From Budorcas taxicolor (Eukaryota > Chordata > Mammalia > Artiodactyla > Bovidae), in the NCBI RefSeq assembly GCF_023091745.1, contig NC_068910.1:2020272-2084271 (forward strand): 64,000 nucleotides of DNA, given 5' to 3'. The notes under the pieces are model-generated. The model was given only the letters and a program-made list of their open reading frames with translations, made no database searches and was not told where the DNA came from. Every line of letters begins with the position of its first letter. The stretch's first letter is position 1. The translations under genes were made by a program, and so were the position numbers. Positions 22,394-34,230 of this stretch are shown piece after piece.

Positions 22394-22473
22394 GGGAGCG
22401 AGAAATGTCCCCTGAGGACTGCTGCTTGGGCTAGGGAGCGAGAAATGTCCCCTGAGGACTGCTGCTTGGGCTA
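22394..22473. repeat. Exact 40-bp tandem duplication
   Basis: The unit starting GGGAGCGAGAAATGTCCCCT and ending GCTTGGGCTA occurs at 22394-22433 and 22434-22473 with no mismatch. Identity extends 2 bp further. Perfect identity indicates a very recent duplication or an assembly artefact. Confidence 0.97.
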
Positions 22474-25094
22474 GGATAAGGCTCAGAGGTTGCAACAGAG
22501 AGCCCCACAGCCGAGTGGCAAATGGAAGCTCCCATCTTTCCCACTGGGTCTGGAGGCAGACAGTCCAGGGCTGGTCCCGGAAGCTCCTCTCTCTGATGCC
22601 TGTCGTCCCTGAGGAGTGGCTCGTCTACATGGGGACAGGATGAGAGCCAGCCTCAGAGCTCCTGCTCCCAGGGGCACGACCGAGGGAGAAGCAGCAGGAG
22701 CCAGCGTCTCTCTCCTAGGATGCATTCTAGAGGCTCTACAAACCTCCTCCCTTCCTGTCCTGAAGGAAGGGAGCTTCGCACGCCCAGCCTCGCTGCAGAG
22801 ATGGGAACCCTGTAGGCCTGGGGGGCTGTGTGGCCAGCTAAAGGTTGGTATTCAGTGCTCTGGGAAGTGGACAAGGCTATTGGGAGCCTTGGGGACCCCT
22901 CAGCCCCACCCCTTCTAATGTTCCACCCACCACCCCACCCCTCTCTACCTGAGGTCCTATTTTATGAGACTGTTGTGTGGAGCAGACAAACCGCATTAAG
23001 CAGTTCATAATTCAGGAACCAGCTACATACCCTGGGCTTCTGGCTACTGTTGAGTTTTGCTGGCAAATTGCTGGTGGGGATCCCTAAGGGACCGAGGCTG
23101 CCCCGCCCTGCCGGACTCCGTGGGCACCTGTGGCCAGATGTGTGCTGCCAGCGGCAGGCAGCTGTGTTACTCCCCACTCACGGCTACCCCACTCTTTAGG
23201 GAAAGCCCACAGCCCTCCCTGTGAGACTGAGCTTGCACTGAGGGTGAGCAGCGGCAGCCGTGGCCCAGCCCAGGCCCGGGGCTCACCGGAGAGGAGGCGG
23301 CGGTCTCGGGAGGGCCCTGAGCCTCCGGCATCAGAGCCGCTGCTCCCAGGCCCTGAGCTTGGAGCCGCCAAGGACAGTGCACACCAGGGGTGGTCCTGCA
23401 AGCAAGGGGGCCAGGCCTGCCCCTGACTCCCCATTTCTGCCCTGCGCATGCCTGACACCCCGCTTTCTTCAGCCCTATGCCTGCTGCTTCCTGTGTTCAA
23501 AGTCACGCATCGGGGGCCCTCCCTGATGGGGAAAGGGGAAAAGGCCCGACTCCCGCATGACAGTCGGAAAAGCCAGCTGCAGAGGAAAGACCAAGCCTCT
23601 TTGGGGGATCACCCCCCGCCTTTCTCTGATTGCCCACACTGGCTGGTTCGTGGGGCTTTACTATCCTATGACGAACCTCTGGGTCGTAATGAACACAGAC
23701 CTCAGGGCAGAAGTTCCCCTCGGTCCTTCGGGAGACGGGGTGATGTTGGTGCAAGACAGTGATGCGCGATTTCTGCACTCCCACCCTGCGACGGCCCCTG
23801 GCCTTTCCCGGCAGAACCGCACTGGTGGCTGCTGGGATTTGCCTGATACTTCTTCTAAGTCGTCACCCCATCTCGTTGCTCTGATGAACTCCAAGCACCA
23901 TGTCACTCCAGGACCATACACAGCCCCACCTCTCGGCGGGGAGAATGCAGGACAGAGCATCTGTGAGGCAGCTTTCTGGAGCATCCAGTTCATGTCACGA
24001 TGAGGAAGGACCAACTCCTTGATGAAAACCATCCCTCTCCCCCACCAGCACGGCCCTAGGCGGGTGGGGGGCTGGAGGGCTCGCTGCCCTGACTCCTGCT
24101 CCCCCTCAGGCCGCCACGTGGGGACGAGAGGCTCCTCTGCCCAGAGGCCTTTGGCTGAGCCTCACGGGCTGGGTGAGGCTAGACCTCATGGCTGCTGAGG
24201 TCAGTGGAAGGGAGCCTTGGCACTCAGGGGTGGGCCCTGCACGCTGGGTTTCCCGGAGCTGAGACCAGGTCCGTGGCCTCACTCTGAGTCCTGGATCTCG
24301 TCCCCTTCAACACCCGTGGTTCTTATCACCTCTGTCACCTGGGGGTCCTCGCTGTCCCAGGGAGGCTCATGTACAGCCTGTGTTGACCCGTGGATTCCTC
24401 GGACGTCTTCTGAAGTCCTCTATCACTAGGGTCAACGGTCATCATTTTCTCCCAGAGGTTTTCATGCTCAAACAACAAGGAATCCAGTGCTGCCCACACA
24501 GTACCCGCTGCCGCAGCTCCACAAAGTCCTCCCCCCAGGGGGCAGGGACTAGTGGCTGCAGTCACAGCCTCCGCACTCGCACCAAGTGGCTGCCGTAGTT
24601 TTGGCCCAGGGAGAGTTCCAGGGCAGCGTATGCAGCGGGGTTGCAGGGGTTCAGCTTATAGCCTGTGCACTTCCTGCCGAGGCCAAGCCTGCCCCTCTCA
24701 CATCAGAGAGGAGGTCTCCTGGCTTCAGGCCCCTCCCTCGATCCGTTCCTGGTGGCCGTCCCGCAGGTGAAGGTTAGCTCCCCATGTGCCCCAGGTCTGT
24801 CTGTCCTGCGAATGGCCCAGCGGGTCTCCTCCAGTCAGTCCCCAAGGATAACTTCATGAACTTTGGTAACATAAGCCCTTCATCCCGCAGCCTTCATGGA
24901 AAAGTGCCCGGAGGCAGAGGAGCTCTGCTGATTTTCCTTAAGGACCTGGACGACCAGCCAGGCCAGCATCACCATGGTGAAGCTGTGTGGACCCGTGATC
25001 TTGAGGAGCTTGGAGTAGCCCACAGGCGCCTCCTCGTCAGCAGGGAGGCCTCAGTGAGGCCCTGTGCGGTGGCCACCTGCTGGCTGTACTAGGC
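22474..25094. other. Mostly single-copy-looking DNA, no gene recognised
   Basis: No interspersed repeat is recognised. Long frames such as 23557-24003 (+) and 23084-23506 (-) have no motif. A minus-strand region at 24330-25090 looks vaguely coding and is listed separately. Confidence 0.5.
24330..25090 (-). pseudogene. Possible decayed coding remnant, minus strand
   Basis: I do not recognise a family. Read on the minus strand, several peptide-like blocks fall in order but in different frames: EEAPVGYSKLLKITGPHS and then LAWLVVQVLKENQQ at about 24900-25055, PCNPAAYAALELSLGQNYGS at about 24575-24660, AALDSLLFEHENLWEKMM at about 24440-24500. Frameshifts and stops separate them. This could be a processed-gene relic, exons of an unrecognised gene, or chance. 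It has no clear poly-A or flanking duplication. Confidence 0.2.
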
Positions 25095-25395
25095 AAAGAC
25101 ACGGACTATGCTTACAAACAGTCCTAGCTATGCTAACAATGCCAGCAATGCTAACTAACTAGGTATACTAACAATGCTAACTATGCTTACTAACTGGCTC
25201 AGCTGGTGAAGAATCCGCCTGCAATGCAGGAGACCTGCCTCAATCCCTGGGTTGGGAGAAGGGAAAGGCTGCCCACTCCAGTATCCTGGCTTGGAGAATT
25301 CCATGGACTGTCGCAAAGAGTTGGACACAACTGAGTGACTTTCACTTTCATACTAACTGTACCAACAATTCTAGCTACACTAACTATACTAAAAA
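25095..25395 (+). repeat. Degenerate CTAACWATG-type tandem repeat split by a SINE
   Basis: Before and after the Bov-tA lie loose repeats such as GCTAACAATG, GCTAACTATGC, TACTAACAATGC, CTACACTAACTATAC, with a unit of about 10-12 bp. The tract was one array before the SINE inserted at 25197. Confidence 0.7.
25197..25350 (+). repeat. Bov-tA/BOV-A SINE with 9-bp TSD
   Basis: GTGAAGAATCCGCCTGCAAT, GCAGGAGACCTGCCTCAATC, AAGGCTGCCCACTCCAGTAT, GTTGGACACAACTGAGTGAC, then TTTCACTTTCA. Exact duplications TACTAACTG at 25188-25196 and 25351-25359 bracket it. The duplicated site is itself part of the degenerate tandem repeat. Confidence 0.93.
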
Positions 25396-26089
25396 TACAA
25401 AAAACAATCTAAGAGAAAAACCACAAAGAAAAAAAATTTTTAAGTGAGTAGAGAATAAAGAAAAATAAACAAAATGGGAGTAAAAAGGAAAAAAACAAGC
25501 TAACTGTGGGGTCAAGGTTGTCAGGTCACCAGCGGGAGCGTCCTGGGTTATAAGAACGGAAAACCTGGGCCCAGCAGGGACCTCTGCAGGTTTTCTGCAA
25601 ATAATCATAGCAGCGCCTTTTGAGGTCAGAGCAAGAAATGAACCAATCACCACGATCTTCTCACTAATTGGTCTTAAGACCTCTTTACTCTTAAAAACAA
25701 CAACAAAAAAAAGGACCCAAACAGTTATTGATGTGAGTTATTAGAGATTACTTCATTCAAAATGAAAACTGTAGGATAATTCAGTGGATGTTTCATTTCT
25801 AGTTTGAAAACCTGTAATAATTTTTTACTTTTAAAGACCTCACAACATCGACACTTAAAATATTAAATTCTTTCTCCTTAAAAGTCTGGTCTCTAATATT
25901 ACAACTCAGCTGGCATCATGACACTATAGGGAAATGATAAGACATGATAAGTATCTTTATTCTTTTTGTTACCATGTCAAATATGCAGTATTTGAAACCT
26001 GGGAGGTTGAGGCAAGATTCTAGGATTTCCCCTTCACAATCCAACTAACCCGCACAGAGGAAACAATTAGAATAGAATAGATGGGGCTT
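25396..26089. other. AT-rich unclassified DNA
   Basis: A-rich at 25400-25500 (AAAGAAAAAAAATTTTTAAG), then moderately AT-rich without a repeat I can name. It may be upstream sequence of the following L1. Confidence 0.4.
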
Positions 26090-26707
26090 GTTTATTATCA
26101 GCTCTAAGAACTACTGGCTCCAGGAAGTGATGTGTGTGAAAAATTCCACAAAAGAGGAGAGATCTGGCCTGGGTTGGAGGCACACCATTAGCATCTGTAG
26201 AGTTGTAAGGAAGATAGCTTCCATCATATCTTCACCAGTGATCTTGGGAGATTTCTCATCAGAAACCTTTGAGGCACAGGCTGATGTCAATTCAAAAAAG
26301 CTGTCAACCAAGACTTCTATATCTGATAAAACTGTCCTTCAAAACCGAGGGAGAAATTAAGACCTTCCCAGAAAAGCCAAAGCTGAACAATTTCTTTACC
26401 ACCAGACCTGCCTGCAATGAGGGGTTCCCTTCAGGCTGAATGAAGGATACCGGAAATGTGAAGAAATAAAGCTCTCTGGTGAAAGCAGACTCACAGATAA
26501 TGAGAAAAGCTGGCACTACTGTAGCTTCACTTTGCAGGCCCACTTTTTCTTTTCTACTTAAGAGATTAAAGTCCTAAAACAACCACCAAACAACCATTAG
26601 CCTGTGTTTGGACACATGGTGCATAAAGATGTACTTCCGGGACGTCAGTAACTGAGAGGGAATGGAGTCAGAGCTGCTCAGCAGAGTTTTTATACTTTGT
26701 TACAGTT

Positions 26708-26971
26708 GCTGCTGCTGCTGCTGAGTCACTTCAGTCGTGTCCGTCTCTGTGCGACCCCAAAGATGGCAGCCCACCAGGCTCCCCCGTCCCTGGGATTCTC
26801 CAGGCAAGGACACTGGAGTGGGTTGCCATTTCCTTCTCTAACGCATGAAAGTGAAAAGTGAAAGTGAAGTCGCTCAGTCGTGCCCGACTCTTCGAGACCC
26901 CATGGACTGCAGCCTTCCAGGCTCCTCCGTTCATGGGATTTCCCAGACAAGAATACTGGAGTGGGTTGCCA
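26708..26971 (-). repeat. BOV-A2 SINE (dimer) with (GCT)5 and 11-bp TSD
   Basis: Two BOV-A monomers in antisense: GTCGTGTCCGTCTCTGTGCG with ATTCTCCAGGCAAGGACAC, linker GAAAGTGAAAAGTGAAAGTG, then GTCGTGCCCGACTCTTCGAG with ATTTCCCAGACAAGAATAC. It begins with (GCT)5 at 26708-26722. TTGTTACAGTT occurs at 26697-26707 and 26972-26982, an exact 11-bp target duplication inside L1. Confidence 0.95.
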
Positions 26972-27414
26972 TTGTTACAGTTAAGTTGGTATAAATTGGC
27001 ATTACAGTACTATAACTTTAGGATGGTAAATGCAATCCCATGGTAAGCAGAAAGAAAAGAGTCAAAGGATATACACAAAAGGAAATGAGGAGGGCACTCA
27101 AACGGCTCGCTACAGAAAAAAAAGTCAGCTAAAAACAAAAGAAGATGGCCAAGTTGGAAAAGAGGGACAAAAACGCTGTAAAGCACATAGGCAGCAAACA
27201 GTAAAATGAAAGCAGCAAGCTTTCCTTACCAGCAATTTTAAATGTAAACGGATTAAAATTTCCAAACAGAATACTAATTGGCAGAAAGGATACAGAGGTC
27301 TCATTCTAGTTCCAAAGACACAAAAACGCTGACCGTGAACGGACAGAAAAAGAGAGTCTGGGCAGACGGCACCCCAGGAGAGCAGGGAGGTTGTGCTTAT
27401 GCCAGACTTCGAAC

Positions 27415-27640
27415 TGGCATTAGGATGCGTCCAATCACGTCTGACTCTTTGCAGCCCTGTGGACTGTAGACTGCAAGGCTCCTTTGCCCATGGAATTTTC
27501 CACGCAAGAATACTGGAGTGGGACGCTATTTCCTATTGCAGGGCACCTTCCTGCCTCAGGGATCAAACTCCCGTCTCTCGAGCCTCCTGCACTGGCAGAT
27601 GGGTTCTCTACCACCCGTGCCACCTGGGAAGCCCCAGGAG
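27415..27640 (-). repeat. Bov-tA SINE, antisense, inside L1
   Basis: ATGCGTCCAATCACGTCTGA, CTTTGCAGCCCTGTGGACTG, AATTTTCCACGCAAGAATAC, B-box-like GATCAAACTCCCGTCTC, ending CCTGGGAAGCCCCAGGAG. CCCCAGGAG also occurs at about 27371, a candidate target duplication. If it is real, the 35 bp at 27380-27414 belong to the insertion. Confidence 0.85.
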
Positions 27641-28580
27641 GCTTCACAGCGGAAACGGCTTCAAGAGGCAAAGAAAACACGGCGCATTCAGAACAGCTGG
27701 AAGGTAAAACTGCAAACACCGGGGCTCCTAACAGACCACCAAAACATGCGGAGGAAAAATGGACAGACAGGGAGACACAGTTGGTTCTACGTAGTAGTTG
27801 GAGTCTTCAGTACCCCATCTCAGGGATGGCTAGGGCACCCAGACAGAAGCGAGGAAGGGGGAACAGGAACAGCGCAATAAGCCAGCTAGACCCAAGACAT
27901 ACGCGACCCTACCAACCAACACAACACATGAGTCCACAGGAGGCCTTGTCTGGGACAGACCACGCGTTAGAGCGCAGTTTAAGTCTCAGCAGACTTTGAA
28001 AGGCAGATATACACAGCACCTTCTCCAGGCACAAAGGGGTGACGGCAGAAATCCGCAACAAAGGAAAAGTGGGAGATTCACAATTTGTGGAAAGTACCCA
28101 ACGCACTTAAAAAGAACCCGTGTCAAAGGAGAAATCATGGGAAATTGGAAATTACCTACAGACGAAGGAAAACGAGGACGTATCCATCTGAGAAATGACA
28201 CGATCACAAATAAAGAACTCAGCTCTGTGCAACTGGGAAAACTAGAAACAGGGGAACAAATTAAACCCGAAGCTACTGAAGGAAGGTCACAGCAAAGATC
28301 AGAGCAGACGGCAAAGCAACAGAGAAAATCAACAAAACCCAAGGCCGGTGCTTTGGAAAGATAAGCCATCTACCAGAGTGGGAGCTCAACTGACTAAGAA
28401 AAAACGAGGAGGCAAATAATTCAAACAGAAGTAAACATGGGGACATTATTACTCATTGCAGAAAAATAAAAAGGATTGTAAGAGAGCACCGGGAACAACT
28501 GTATTCTAACGAATGAGGTAACTTGGATGAAGCAACAAATTCTTAGCATTACAAAACAAGGCCAACAATTCACCTGCAGG

Positions 28581-31500
28581 GGTGAGGTCAGTTCAGAAGT
28601 GGTGAGACCCCGACCCGCAGTGAACACTCGTTAAATGGTATTATACTTAATTCCTACCAGTGAGTATGAGTTCACTTTAAGGGGCTGATGAGAGCCAGGG
28701 AGAGAAAAGATAATGCTTTATCCTGCAGAAAGCCTCTGCATCTTAAATACAGTATCAGCCCTCCTGGGCGCTCCATGCAACTCTTCATTCTTTCCAAACT
28801 CTACACTCTGCAAATGTCTCCTTCTTCCCCTAAATAAATCATTAAAATGTTCCAAGTCTGGCCCTCGGGAGCTTCCCTGGAATGGAGTGAAAAGCAGACA
28901 CACGCTCCCCGGGCACAAGGAGCAAAGCCCTACGTTTGCAAAATGGTCAAAAATGAGTCATTTCATTTGTGGAAAATGAATACATCTGATCTTGCAAATG
29001 TTTCGCCTCGGGGAAAAGAAGCGCACGCAAATTCTCAAGCAGGCTTCTCTTGGTAAAATAGTTGCTGGCTGCTCCGCGAGGCTGAGACATCCAAGCAGGA
29101 AGCCTCAGATGGTCTGCATCTAAACGGGCCCCAAGGAGGGTGGGGAACAGGGGTTCTCCCTGGATTCAGCTCCTTAACATTTAGCAAAGAGCTCACAGCA
29201 TCCATCAACACCTCACTTGGCCAGGCTAACAAAACCCAGGCATCAAAGGCGGCCCCTTCTGCCCACTATCTGTAGTGAGGGTTTGTTGTGGATGTGGGGA
29301 CATGAAGGAGTCCACTGAGCAAGGTGAATGGTCCACTTTTTTCCACCAAATTTATGGTCTGAAAATATTTATCGGTCCTGAATCCAACAGAACAGTTTTC
29401 CCCTGTTCCATGCAAAACGTGCTACGTCTCCCGGTGATACCAGGGCAAATTCATTCCACTAAGGCCCGTGGGGCCTGCTGTGTGCCTGGGGGTGCCGGCC
29501 CCACCTGGAAATGACCCCCGGCCTCGTCCCGGGTCCCTAACTCTGCCCGGGTGAGTAAGACAGGGGCTCACGTCACTAGGACACAAAGCAACAAGGACCT
29601 GGATATTAAAAGTGTGCACGGCAGCCACGGAAGGCAAGTGTGAAAGCCGAGCAGGACCCGGTGGGCATCCTGGGCGCGGGAGGGTTTCTAGGCAGCCTCC
29701 ATGACCTTCCCTGAGTTCCCAAGCGCAGTTCAAACAGCTGCCAACAGGGAAGGGAGGGGACACAGGGACAGGGGCAGGGCAGTCAAGAGACGGCCGTGCA
29801 GCCTCGGGGCAGGGTCCTGCTTTGTCTCAAGGGATACACAGAACAATCTCTCTGAGCTCTTCACAGAAGTAAAGCCCAAGCAATGGAAGGCGTCAGCATT
29901 CTTCAAACCAGAGAAGACCGCCTGAGGCCACATCAAGGGATCCAGAGAAGCTCATCCGGAGCCCACCTGGGGCCAGGTTAAGGGAGTGTACGTAGGCCCT
30001 GCACACACCCGCATCTCAGCAGCAGCCCCACTCTTGAACCACTGCTATAAAGCTTCTCAGCCAAGCCTCCCAGGTAGGGACACACAGTTTTCGAGGGCAG
30101 GAGTCCACCGTGTCCCTCCGTGCCTGGCAAAGCAACAGAGCTCTTCTGCTCTGCTTCACCCCAACCCTTGTCTCCGAGATTCGACTCGGCACCGGTGCGC
30201 AGAGGCGGAACTTCCAGCTTCAGTGGGAGGAGGGGAGGGCAGCACGTCAGCCTCACCCCCGCCCCCAAAGCTTCAGGGTGGCAGCAGCTTGTGGGGGATT
30301 CCGAGAAGCCAGACGTTCGCCCCGGGGAGAGGGTGGAGGAAATGGCACAAGTCACACCCACAGGCCAGAGGGCAGGCAAGGAGTCAGTGGTCACATGCAG
30401 AAGTCAGGAGCACTGCGCTGCGGGAGCAGCTCGAGGGGGACTTGGAGGAAAACCAGGCTGCACCGGCGGGAGGTGCTGGCGGGGCAACAGGGATCGTGGG
30501 GCAAGAAGCAGCGGTCCAGGCTTCAGAGCACTCCTTCTGGTGGGGAAGCGGGGGCTGCAGGGAGGCCGCCCGACAGGGTCTGGGTGCACAGACAGAAGAC
30601 ACCCCTCCACACGCCTCCCCAGACACCCAGCTCTGTAGCTGTCCTGCAAGGCAGTCCCGAGCACAGGCAGAACAGAGGGCTGAGTCAGAGCTGAGTGGTC
30701 CGGGGGTCGCCGCTCCTCAGCAAATGGAGGGCTGTGTGTGTGCTCTGCCCATGCCCCAGCACCAGCTGTGACGTGTGGCAGAGGCCTGAAGCCCGTGTCG
30801 AGAGGCCCGGGATGAAGTGCGGGATGGAGCCTGGTCCAGGACGGAACCCGGCACCTTCACGTCCTGACGGTTTCTGCCCACAAGCCAGGCGTGCACAGAA
30901 CCACGCGGACTGGAGCCGTCAGGCTGGGGTCCTCACAGAAGAGCGGAAACGCAGCCTTCTCTGCCCGCAAGCCCATCGGAGTTCCTCCCTGCCCAGCTCC
31001 TCCGCTCCAGGCGCCCTGCCGAGAGCCATCTGGCTGGAGCTGGGAACATATGTTCACTCCGCACACCGCCCCCCGTGTCCCAAGACCGTTCCTGTTCCCA
31101 CCAGGCAGCCAAGCCATGTGGCTCTGGGTGCTCACATGAGCGCACCCACCTCCCCCACACGGACAACCCTCCTCCCGCGGGCTGGCTGCCAGCACCACGG
31201 CCTTCAAACCCCACTTTCCTGACACCCCCACCCCTCCATGGGGTGCGGAGGCCAGAGGTGGGGTGAGACCGGCTCGAGAGCTCTTCAGGCCCATTCAGGC
31301 CCCCCTGCAAGGCCCCCCCCCCGCCCCCGCGCACACCTCCCACCCCCGCTCACTGGGAACCAGAACCCACAGGTCTCTCGGGAACTGCAGCACCCTCTGG
31401 GTGAGCGTGCCAGACGGGGGCAGGGGAGGTCCTCAGATCCCAGGCGGGTGGTGGGGGCTGGTGGGACACCACTCTCCCCTCTCCTTGCCAATCCGCTTCC

Positions 31501-32970
31501 GACGTCTTTGCACACCCCCACTGCCAGGACCCTAACTCCCTGCTGACGGTGCTTGACTTTTAATGAGCTTTCTGGAGAGGTCGCCCACGGGCCCAGTCCA
31601 CAGCCCAGCAACTGCCCCAGGACTCAGAGGAGGCTGGTGGCCACCCTTCCCTGCCTGCCTTGCACCCTGCCCCTCCTCCTGAGGGGACAGCCTACTAGCT
31701 GCCTATGTTTCCTGCCCTGGGTTTTTAATGCAAACGTTATAAAGCAAGAAATCACATTCTTCTATCTGACTTCCTTACCCGAAATGTCACATGACGTCCA
31801 GGCCCTCTTGCACCTTCTCTGTTCACAGACAGCACCCCTGGGCCTCCTCCTCACCAGCAGCCGGTGAACACCCCTCTCAGAGCTGCAGGCGGCTCTCACG
31901 GACCCCGGGCAGCCCCAGAACACCCAACCAGGCCGCCCCTGCACCTCTTGGACGCTGTCTCGCACGGCATCACCTCCAGCCCCTCAGGCCTGGGGTGGCC
32001 CGTCCTTCTTCCTCGTGTGGTGCTCTGTTCAGGCTCCTTGAGGGTGCCTCTGCTGCCTGCCTGACTCGTGGCCATCAGCCCCAGCCCCCTCTGCGGCCCC
32101 TGCTCTGCCTCCCGGGCTCAGGACACTGCCGGCACCTCCTGGGCTAAGTCGTAGCCCAGTGCAGGGGCTTGTGGCTCCAGGAGCCTCCTCAGGATGCAGG
32201 CACCTGCACTCCGCCTCCAGCCCTGGCCTGAGGACCCCGCCCCGCCCGACACTCCCAGCTGCAGCCCCGCAAGCACCTCCTCTACCCACTTGGTCACGGG
32301 AAGGCACCCTGTGGGCCTGGGGGCCTGTGGTTCTTAACCACCTTCTGTGTCTCCTCCTCGCCCCCACACTCACCACCAACCACTGTCTCCCATCCCCCAT
32401 GGCCTCCTTGGCCCCCAACTCAAGCCTTGAACTCGGCTGCCCCCAGCCCCTGGGCTGAGGCACAAACACCCCGCTCTGGGTCCAGTCAGAGCCCCTGGTA
32501 CCAGGGATGGGAGGCATAGGGCTCTTGGCCGCCAGCCCTGTGAAGGTGCCATCGGCCTGTGGCATGACCCACAGACACACTGCAGCCCAGGTGGGGGCCG
32601 CCCCTCCGGACTCCCCAGAGACTTGCCCCACACACCCAGCCTGGCCCCAGGGGCGGTCTGAGCTGAGAAGCTGCTGGTCCTACGTGGGTCACAGCCCAGG
32701 CGAACCTGGCCGCCACTACCCTGATGGGAAGGAACCACCAGCAGGCCAGGGGACCTCTGAGAAGGTCACTCTGAGACCAGGAAAGGCCCGGTGGTATACG
32801 GGCGCTCTCACTCCAGGACGCTGAGCCAGCATAGTGCGGCCAAGGTGCCTGGCCACTGGGCAGGGCTTTGACCCCCCAACCCGTGTCAAAGAGAAGGGAA
32901 GCACATGGTTTCACTGATGCCGCCTGCCCAGGACAGACAGACAGACGCACAGACAGAGGCCGACAACACA
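28581..32970. other. No recognised repeat or gene
   Basis: 28.6-29.5 kb is mixed and non-repetitive, 29.5-33 kb GC-rich. Overlapping frames at 29986-30771, 30110-30694 and 30120-30638 are open in all three plus frames at once, which argues for composition rather than coding. A C-run with G4 potential lies at 31305-31350. No exon chain is supported. Confidence 0.5.
31305..31350 (-). other. Poly-C/poly-G tract, G-quadruplex potential
   Basis: The plus strand has a run of about 13 C followed by GCCCCCGCGC and CACCCCCGCTC, so the minus strand has several G-runs of four or more with short loops. Confidence 0.6.
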
Positions 32971-32975
32971 CGTAC

Positions 32976-33005
32976 CTGATGCTGCGGGAGCTTTCTCCTT
33001 CTGAC
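32976..33005 (-). other. Candidate 30-nt microexon
   Basis: On the minus strand a pyrimidine tract TGTCTGTTCTCTCGTTGCAG is followed by 30 nt and then by CAG|GTACGTGTG. Both splice signals are near consensus. All three reading phases of the 30 nt are open; for example one gives GQKEKAPAAS and another SEGESSRSI. The length is a multiple of three. No neighbouring exon has been found, so this may be a chance decoy. Confidence 0.25.
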
Positions 33006-33479
33006 CTGCAACGAGAGAACAGACACTCAGAATGTGGGCTGCGGTGCAGGGGACCCACCTTGGAGCACCTTGGACATGGGGCCCGGGGGTCCCGCCGCCC
33101 AGGACCCCCTCTCCAGCCTCGCAGACCGCCCCTGGCCCAGCCCCAGGGCCACCCCTGAACACTTTGGGGCTCCTAGCCCGCCCCTGTCATGCCCGTCACT
33201 TCGACTGGAATTGTTTTTGTAGGAGGTGGGGACCAAGCCTAGAGTTGGGGGGGTGGGCTATGGTTCCAGAACTCTGTGAGGCTGCAGCCCCGACAGCTGA
33301 ACCGATGAACGCGTGTGGGCGCGGCGCCCACCTTGCGGCCCCTAATTGCTGTTCGTGGCGTGTCTCCCCACTCCCGGCTTTATTCCCAAGTACCCAGAAA
33401 TCAATTCCACTGCCTTACAAAGGAGACAAGCCTGAATGTCAAGAAACCAGACAATTAGATTGTATCACGCGCACCTGAA

Positions 33480-33720
33480 CTTTCACGGAGACTAAGAAAT
33501 ACCCGGGCATCCATCAGCAGCAACGCCTTCCGCTCTATAAACCACGGGAAAGGGACTTTGGGATTAAACCGCACGCAGCTCAGGGCTCAAGAGGCCGGTG
33601 GGCTTCCTGGGTCTGCGGGAGCGCAGGGCTGCCAGCAAGCACCCTGGGGATTCTAATCCCCGAGCATCACAAATTGGATTTCACTGCCAGTGCTCCTGAG
33701 AAAGAGAAACACACTCAGCC
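33480..33720. promoter_or_regulatory. Candidate noncoding element with paired TAATCC sites
   Basis: Non-repetitive stretch with GGGATTAAACC at about 33561 and a near-palindrome GGGGATTCTAATCCCC at about 33647-33662. These match K50-homeodomain (OTX/PITX-like) core sites in opposite orientations. Inference only. Confidence 0.25.
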
Positions 33721-33879
33721 CAAAGACAGACGACTCTTCTCTTGGCCAACAGCCTTTCCAGTCATCGCGCAGACAGGCTGCCCGGCCCCCCTGGGCACGA
33801 AGACAGGGGGCAGCTTCTGCTGAGGCAGCTTTGCTGACCTCAGGACAACAGCCTGCGCCCTGGCCCTGTCTGCTGCACC

Positions 33880-34230
33880 GGTGACGATGTCGTCCTGGGG
33901 GCCTTTCAAGTTCACTGCCGGCCGCGTGGCCGGCGCAGGGCAGTGTCCGAGCAGCTGGTGGCTGTCTAGCATCTCTGTGTCACGGGCTCTCGCTGCAGCA
34001 GCACGATGCCTGCCACGTTCCATCAAACCTCGGCGCCGCCAAAGACGACACACCCGTCCCTCAGCCCTCCCTGCGCCAAGCCCCGGGCCGGGCCCTGAGG
34101 CGGGTTGTCCCAGACCATGCCAGCAGCCTGGCGGGGCCGGCACGTCCCAGCTGCTCTCACGAGGGGCGGAGGGTCCTGGGGGCCGAGGGCCCCGGGGAGA
34201 CGGCCGCTGTCCGCCTCACACCACCCTCTC
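33880..34230. promoter_or_regulatory. Candidate CpG island
   Basis: Roughly 30 CpG in 350 bp, including GCCGGCCGCGTGGCCGGCGC and CCTCGGCGCCGCC. It lies just upstream of the BovB insertion at 34341. No first exon is recognisable on either strand. Confidence 0.4.

Larger units (their letters stand above)
26090..28580 (+). repeat. L1M LINE, sense, ORF2 5'/middle part, interrupted twice
   Basis: Order follows old L1. GAGGGAGAAATTAAGACCTT and CCACCAGACCTGCCTGCAAT are followed by CATGGTGCATAAAGATGTAC, then AATTTTAAATGTAAACGG and GATTAAAATTTCC. ORF2 middle sequence follows: TTCTCCAGGCACAAAGG, GAGAAATCATGGGAAATTGG, GAGAAAATCAACAAAACCC, TTGGAAAGATAAGCC, AATAAAAAGGATTGTAAGAG. The plus frame at 27996-28364 is a short surviving piece. 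SINEs at 26708-26971 and 27415-27640 interrupt it. Dead. Confidence 0.85.

Noticed and set aside
29986..30771. Possible 261-codon gene on the plus strand
   Set aside because: All three plus phases are open over much of the interval and minus frames overlap too. This points to base composition rather than selection.
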